64,000 nt of DNA from Brachybacterium avium (lineage in GTDB: Bacteria > Actinomycetota > Actinomycetes > Actinomycetales > Dermabacteraceae), in the NCBI RefSeq assembly GCF_002216795.1, contig NZ_CP022316.1:434001-498000 (forward strand). Reading direction: 5' to 3'. A program made the translations under genes and the position numbers. This document shows, one piece after another, positions 60,795 through 64,000 of this stretch; the stretch's first letter is position 1, and every line of letters begins with the position of its first letter. The notes below the pieces were generated by a model. That model ran no database searches. It was not told where the DNA came from and saw only the letters and a list, made by a program, of their open reading frames with translations.

Positions 60795-60822
60795 AAACGC
60801 CCTGGTGACAGGGCGTTTTTCT
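60795..60822 (+). terminator. intrinsic terminator after tRNA-His
   Basis: AAACGCCCTG-GTGA-CAGGGCGTTT, a perfect 10-bp stem followed by a T-rich tract. It is the only classic U-tract terminator on the plus strand in this window. Confidence 0.9.
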
Positions 60823-60871
60823 TTTCCCCCGCACGGAAGCGCCGCGTCGTGCGGCTCGCCCTCTCCGCCCC

Positions 60872-60883
60872 AGGGTGCACCCT
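60872..60883. promoter_or_regulatory. candidate operator AGGGTGCACCCT
   Basis: A perfect 12-bp palindrome about 60 bases before the dehydrogenase start. The IclR-family gene at the window end is a possible regulator, but this link is a guess. Confidence 0.35.
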
Positions 60884-60943
60884 CTGGTCAAACCTCGTAC
60901 GGCGGTCTAGCGTGAGCGGCCCACGGTGAAGCGGGAGGACGCC

Positions 60944-63463
60944 ATGGCACAGTTGCCTGATCGTGCAGAGATCGTCGTCATCGGAGCCGGGGTGGTCGGC
61001 AGCGCCGTCGTCCATCATCTGGCGGAGCTGGGCTGGCGCGACATCGTCCAGCTCGACAAGGGGCCGCTGCCGGATCCCGGCGGCTCGACCGGCCACGCCT
61101 CGAACTTCGTGTTCCCCGTCGACCACTCCAAGGAGATCACCGATCTCACGGTGGACTCGCTGCGGCAGTTCGAGGAACTGGGGGTGCTGTCCGTCTGCGG
61201 CGGCGTCGAGGTGGCGCGCAGCCAGGAGCGCATGCAGGAGCTGACTCGCCGGATGAGCTCGGCGCGGGCCTGGGGCGTGGAGGCCCACCTGATCTCCCCC
61301 GCCGAGATCCAACAGCTCGTGCCCTACTGCGACGCGAGCCTGCTGCGCGGCGGGTTCCACACCCCCACCGGCGCGATCGTCGATGCCCTGCGCGCCGGGG
61401 AGCTGATGCGGGAGCACGCCCAGCAACTCGGAGCTCTGCACACCTTCGCCGGGACCGAGGTGCTCGATCTCCACGTCGAGGCAGGCCGCATCCGCACCGT
61501 GGTCACCGACCGCGGCGAGATCGAGACCGAGCGCGTGGTCATCGCCTGCGGGGTGTGGAGCCCCCGCGTCGCCGCCCTGGCCGGGGCACGGATCCCACTG
61601 GCCGCGGCGGTGCATCAGATGGTCGACGTCGGCCCCATCCCCCAGCTCACACAGACCACGGAGTGGATCAGCTTCCCGCTGCTGCGCGACATGGACTGCC
61701 TGATGTACGAGCGCCAGCGCGGGCCCGATCTGGAGATCGGCTCCTACGCCCACCGTCCGCTCCTGCACCTGCCGGACGAGATCCCGCCGGTCGGAGATCA
61801 TCCCGGACAGGCCACCCCCACCAGCTTCCCCTTCACGGAAGAGGACTTCGCCCCGCAGTGGGAGCAGGCGAAGCAGATGTTCCCCGCGCTGCTCACCGAC
61901 CCCGAGCCGCCACGGCGCGCGGCGATCAACGGTCTGCTCGCCCTCACCCCGGACGGCGGGGCGCTGGTGGGCGAGACTCCCGAGGTGGGCGGGCTGTGGT
62001 CCGCCGCGGCCGTGTGGATCAAAGAGGCCCCCGGGGTGGGGCGCATGCTCGCCGAGCTGCTCACCGACGGTGCCAGCGAGATCGACCACCACGGCGCGGA
62101 CATCGCCCGCTTCACCCCGGCGCAGCGCAGCGCCGAGCACGTGCGGGCACGCGCCACCGAGGGCTTCCCGAAGACCTACGGGATCACCCACCCGCGGGAG
62201 CAGTGGCTCTCCGACCGGCCCCTGCGCACCAGCCCCTTCCATCCCCGCACCGAAGCTCTCGGAGCGCAGTTCTTCGAGGCCGCCGGATGGGAGCGCCCGC
62301 AATGGTACGAGTCCAACGCCGGGCTGCTCGAGGAGCTCGGTGACCACATCCCCGCCCGCGAGGCCGAATGGGACCGTCGCTGGTGGTCGCCGCTCATCGA
62401 GGCCGAGCATCTGGCGATGCGGGAGCGGGCGGCGCTGATCGATCTGGGCGCCTTCGCGATCTTCGACGTCCGGGGCCCCGGGGCGCTGGAGATGCTTGAG
62501 CAGCTGGCCGTGGCCCGGATCGACGTCCCCGTGGGCCGTGTGGTCTACACCCCGCTGCTCACCCCGCGGGGCACCTTCCGCTCCGACCTCACGATCGTGC
62601 GCCGCGGTCCGGAGGACTTCCGGGTCATCACCGGTGGCACAGAAGGAGGTCGTGACCTGGCCTGGCTGCGTGCCCACCTGCCCGGCGACGGCTCGACCCA
62701 GCTGACGGACGTCTCCTCAGCAGTCACCTCCCTCGGGCTGTGGGGCCCTCGGGCACGGGAGGTGCTGGCCCGGGTGACCGACCACGACCTCTCCGACGCG
62801 GCGTTCGGCTTCGGCACCGCTCAGGACGTGCAGCTCGGCTCCGTGCCCGCCTCGCTGCTGCGGATCTCCTACGTGGGCGAGCTCGGCTGGGAGATCCATC
62901 TGCCCACCGAGCACGGACTGCGGGCATGGGACCAGCTCTGGGCGAACGGTCAGGATCTCGGACTGCTCGCCGCCGGGATCGGGGTGTACGGCACCACCGG
63001 GCGTCTGGAGAAGGGCTACCGCCTGATGGGCGCCGAGCTCACCGGGGAGTACGACCCGGTGGAGGCGGACCTCGCACTGCCGAAGGTGAAGACCCACGAC
63101 TTCGTGGGCCGGGACGCCTACCTCGCCGCCCGCCGCAACGACCCGGTGGCGCTGCTGTGCACGCTGGCGGTCGATGCGGGCGCCGAGCGCGGGATCGCCC
63201 GCTGCATGACCGGCGGCGAACCGGTCCTCACCCTGGAGGGCGCACCGCTGGTGGATGCGAAGGGCCGGCCCTCGGCCGTCACCTCCGCCGGGCCCGGACC
63301 ATCGCTCGGCCGCTACCTGCTGATGGCGTACCTGCCGCCGCAGCAGGCCGTCCCGGGCACCGCGCTCCAGGTCGAGTACCTCGGCCATCGCCACCCGGTC
63401 ACAGTGCTGACGGCCGGCCGCACACCCGCCTTCGACCCGCAGGACGCACGGATGAGGGGCTGA
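60944..63463 (+). CDS. FAD-dependent dimethylglycine/sarcosine dehydrogenase-like protein with GcvT domain
   Basis: This 839-aa two-part enzyme has an N-terminal DAO-type FAD domain (GAGVVG at 14-19; GGSTGHASNFVFP is the segment that carries the flavin-linking His in relatives) running to about 375, a short FAO_M-type middle segment, and a GcvT-like folate-binding domain from about 430 to the end (RGTFRSDLTIVRRG, VGELGWEIHLP, GYRLMGAEL). It should demethylate an N-methylated glycine and pass the one-carbon unit to tetrahydrofolate; the exact substrate is unknown. ATG 60944 follows GGGAGG by 5-6 bases. Confidence 0.88.
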   Translation: MAQLPDRAEIVVIGAGVVGSAVVHHLAELGWRDIVQLDKGPLPDPGGSTGHASNFVFPVDHSKEITDLTVDSLRQFEELGVLSVCGGVEVARSQERMQELTRRMSSARAWGVEAHLISPAEIQQLVPYCDASLLRGGFHTPTGAIVDALRAGELMREHAQQLGALHTFAGTEVLDLHVEAGRIRTVVTDRGEIETERVVIACGVWSPRVAALAGARIPLAAAVHQMVDVGPIPQLTQTTEWISFPLLRDMDCLMYERQRGPDLEIGSYAHRPLLHLPDEIPPVGDHPGQATPTSFPFTEEDFAPQWEQAKQMFPALLTDPEPPRRAAINGLLALTPDGGALVGETPEVGGLWSAAAVWIKEAPGVGRMLAELLTDGASEIDHHGADIARFTPAQRSAEHVRARATEGFPKTYGITHPREQWLSDRPLRTSPFHPRTEALGAQFFEAAGWERPQWYESNAGLLEELGDHIPAREAEWDRRWWSPLIEAEHLAMRERAALIDLGAFAIFDVRGPGALEMLEQLAVARIDVPVGRVVYTPLLTPRGTFRSDLTIVRRGPEDFRVITGGTEGGRDLAWLRAHLPGDGSTQLTDVSSAVTSLGLWGPRAREVLARVTDHDLSDAAFGFGTAQDVQLGSVPASLLRISYVGELGWEIHLPTEHGLRAWDQLWANGQDLGLLAAGIGVYGTTGRLEKGYRLMGAELTGEYDPVEADLALPKVKTHDFVGRDAYLAARRNDPVALLCTLAVDAGAERGIARCMTGGEPVLTLEGAPLVDAKGRPSAVTSAGPGPSLGRYLLMAYLPPQQAVPGTALQVEYLGHRHPVTVLTAGRTPAFDPQDARMRG

Positions 63464-63466
63464 GCC

Positions 63467-63497
63467 CCGGACCCGTCCTCGATCGCGGACGGGCCGG
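63467..63497. terminator. hairpin between the dehydrogenase and iclR genes
   Basis: CCGG-A-CCCGTCC paired with GGACGGG-CCGG (11 bp, one bulge, 8-base loop) between two convergent genes. Confidence 0.55.
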
Positions 63498-63503
63498 GTG
63501 AGG

Positions 63504-64000
63504 TCACCCGGTGACCTCGGCGCGATGACCGAGCCGGCGCGAGATCTCCGCGGCCGCCCGGACCAGCGCCTCGGCCACCCGGGGCAGCTCCTCCGCCGCG
63601 AGCCGGTAGGCGGGACCCGCCGCGGAGACCGCGGCGATGACCTCCCCCTCCGGGCCCCGGATCGGGGCGGCCGCGGCGTTCAGCCCCTCCTCGAACTCCT
63701 CGATCGCCACGGCCCATCCTCGCTCACGGGCTTCGGCGAACTGTCGCTGCAGGGCCTCGGCGGAGGTGACGGTGGCGGGGGTGAAACGCTCCCGGGGCGC
63801 CTCGAGCAGGGGCTCCAGCGCGGTGGTGGACAGATGCGCCATGAGCATCTTGCCGCTCGAGGTGGCGTGCAGGACCGTCCGGTCCCCCACCCAGTTGTGC
63901 AGCGCGACGGTCCTGCGGCCCTGCGCCTGGTACACATTGACGGCACTCCCGTCCCGCAGCACCGCGACGTTGACCGTCTCCCCGAGCTCCTCGGCGAGCG
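63504..64000 (-). CDS. IclR-family transcriptional regulator (N-terminal part outside window)
   Basis: The C-terminal effector-binding domain of an IclR regulator, open to the window edge at 64000. LAEELGETVNVAVLRDG, ATSSGKMLMAHL and the RGWAVAIEEFEEGLNAAAAPIRG stretch are the family signatures. The helix-turn-helix lies beyond 64000. It converges on the sarcosine-dehydrogenase-like gene; IclR proteins often control such catabolic genes, but its target is not shown. Confidence 0.88.
   Translation of the reverse strand, partial: LAEELGETVNVAVLRDGSAVNVYQAQGRRTVALHNWVGDRTVLHATSSGKMLMAHLSTTALEPLLEAPRERFTPATVTSAEALQRQFAEARERGWAVAIEEFEEGLNAAAAPIRGPEGEVIAAVSAAGPAYRLAAEELPRVAEALVRAAAEISRRLGHRAEVTG

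Noticed and set aside
60785..62677. 630-aa open frame antisense to the FAD/GcvT enzyme
   Set aside because: It crosses the tRNA-His terminator and a certain gene, with no motif.

Overview
This window is bacterial chromosome from a very high-GC actinobacterium. The markers are a single-chain 2-oxoglutarate decarboxylase/dehydrogenase (Kgd), an ECF sigma factor with a zinc anti-sigma factor, the 24-residue ribosomal protein bL37, a UPF0182/PPA1309 gene pair, an Lhr-Nei pair, and many GTG starts and leaderless-type promoters. Gene order and family make-up suggest a Micrococcales member, possibly Brachybacterium or a relative; that placement is an inference. I see no prophage, transposase, integrase or CRISPR array. 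The window is almost entirely housekeeping chromosome.

Layout. 1-1250: nagA (amino-sugar catabolism), separated from the next convergent block by a 25-bp tandem repeat of hairpins. 1347-24701, minus strand: a long conserved actinobacterial block, read from high to low coordinates: lysA, hom-thrC-thrB (aspartate-family amino acids), rho, [a Gfo/Idh/MocA-aldo/keto reductase fusion plus its LacI regulator], rpmE, prfA, prmC, tsaC, a WecA-like transferase, atpI-like, atpBEFHAGDC, DUF2550. The oxidoreductase/LacI module breaks the usual rho-rpmE-prfA neighbourhood. 25035-27317: a fused trehalose-6-phosphate synthase/phosphatase. 27389-29434, minus: tRNA-Arg(CCG), tsaD and an exported M23 peptidase. 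29798-31721: an OmpR-type two-component system. 31845-36440: kgd and a GDSL-like hydrolase. 36561-41908: bL37, anti-sigma/ECF sigma, DoxX, aroA-rsgA-hisN. 42015-44862: PPi-type phosphofructokinase, a calpain-like protease, a second SGNH hydrolase and tRNA-fMet. 45037-50293: UPF0182/PPA1309, an SSB-like protein, superoxide dismutase. 50480-56225: lhr-nei and tRNA-Arg(TCT). 56257-64000: a small membrane protein, a thioesterase, an oligoribonuclease fused to an AGE-type epimerase, a thiamine-binding protein, DAP dehydrogenase, tRNA-His, a sarcosine/dimethylglycine-dehydrogenase-like enzyme and an IclR regulator cut by the window edge.

The most important caution is that six genes (DUF2550, prfA, the response regulator, kgd, lhr and an SGNH hydrolase) each appear broken by one missing base, always fixable by adding one G or C to a G/C run. 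Because prfA and kgd are core genes, homopolymer undercalls in the assembly are the likeliest cause. The most unusual intact features are the oligoribonuclease-epimerase fusion, the Gfo/Idh/MocA-AKR fusion, the stand-alone calpain-like protease, the truncated ATP synthase epsilon subunit, and a 35-bp repeat found at the 3' ends of two genes about 9.4 kb apart.
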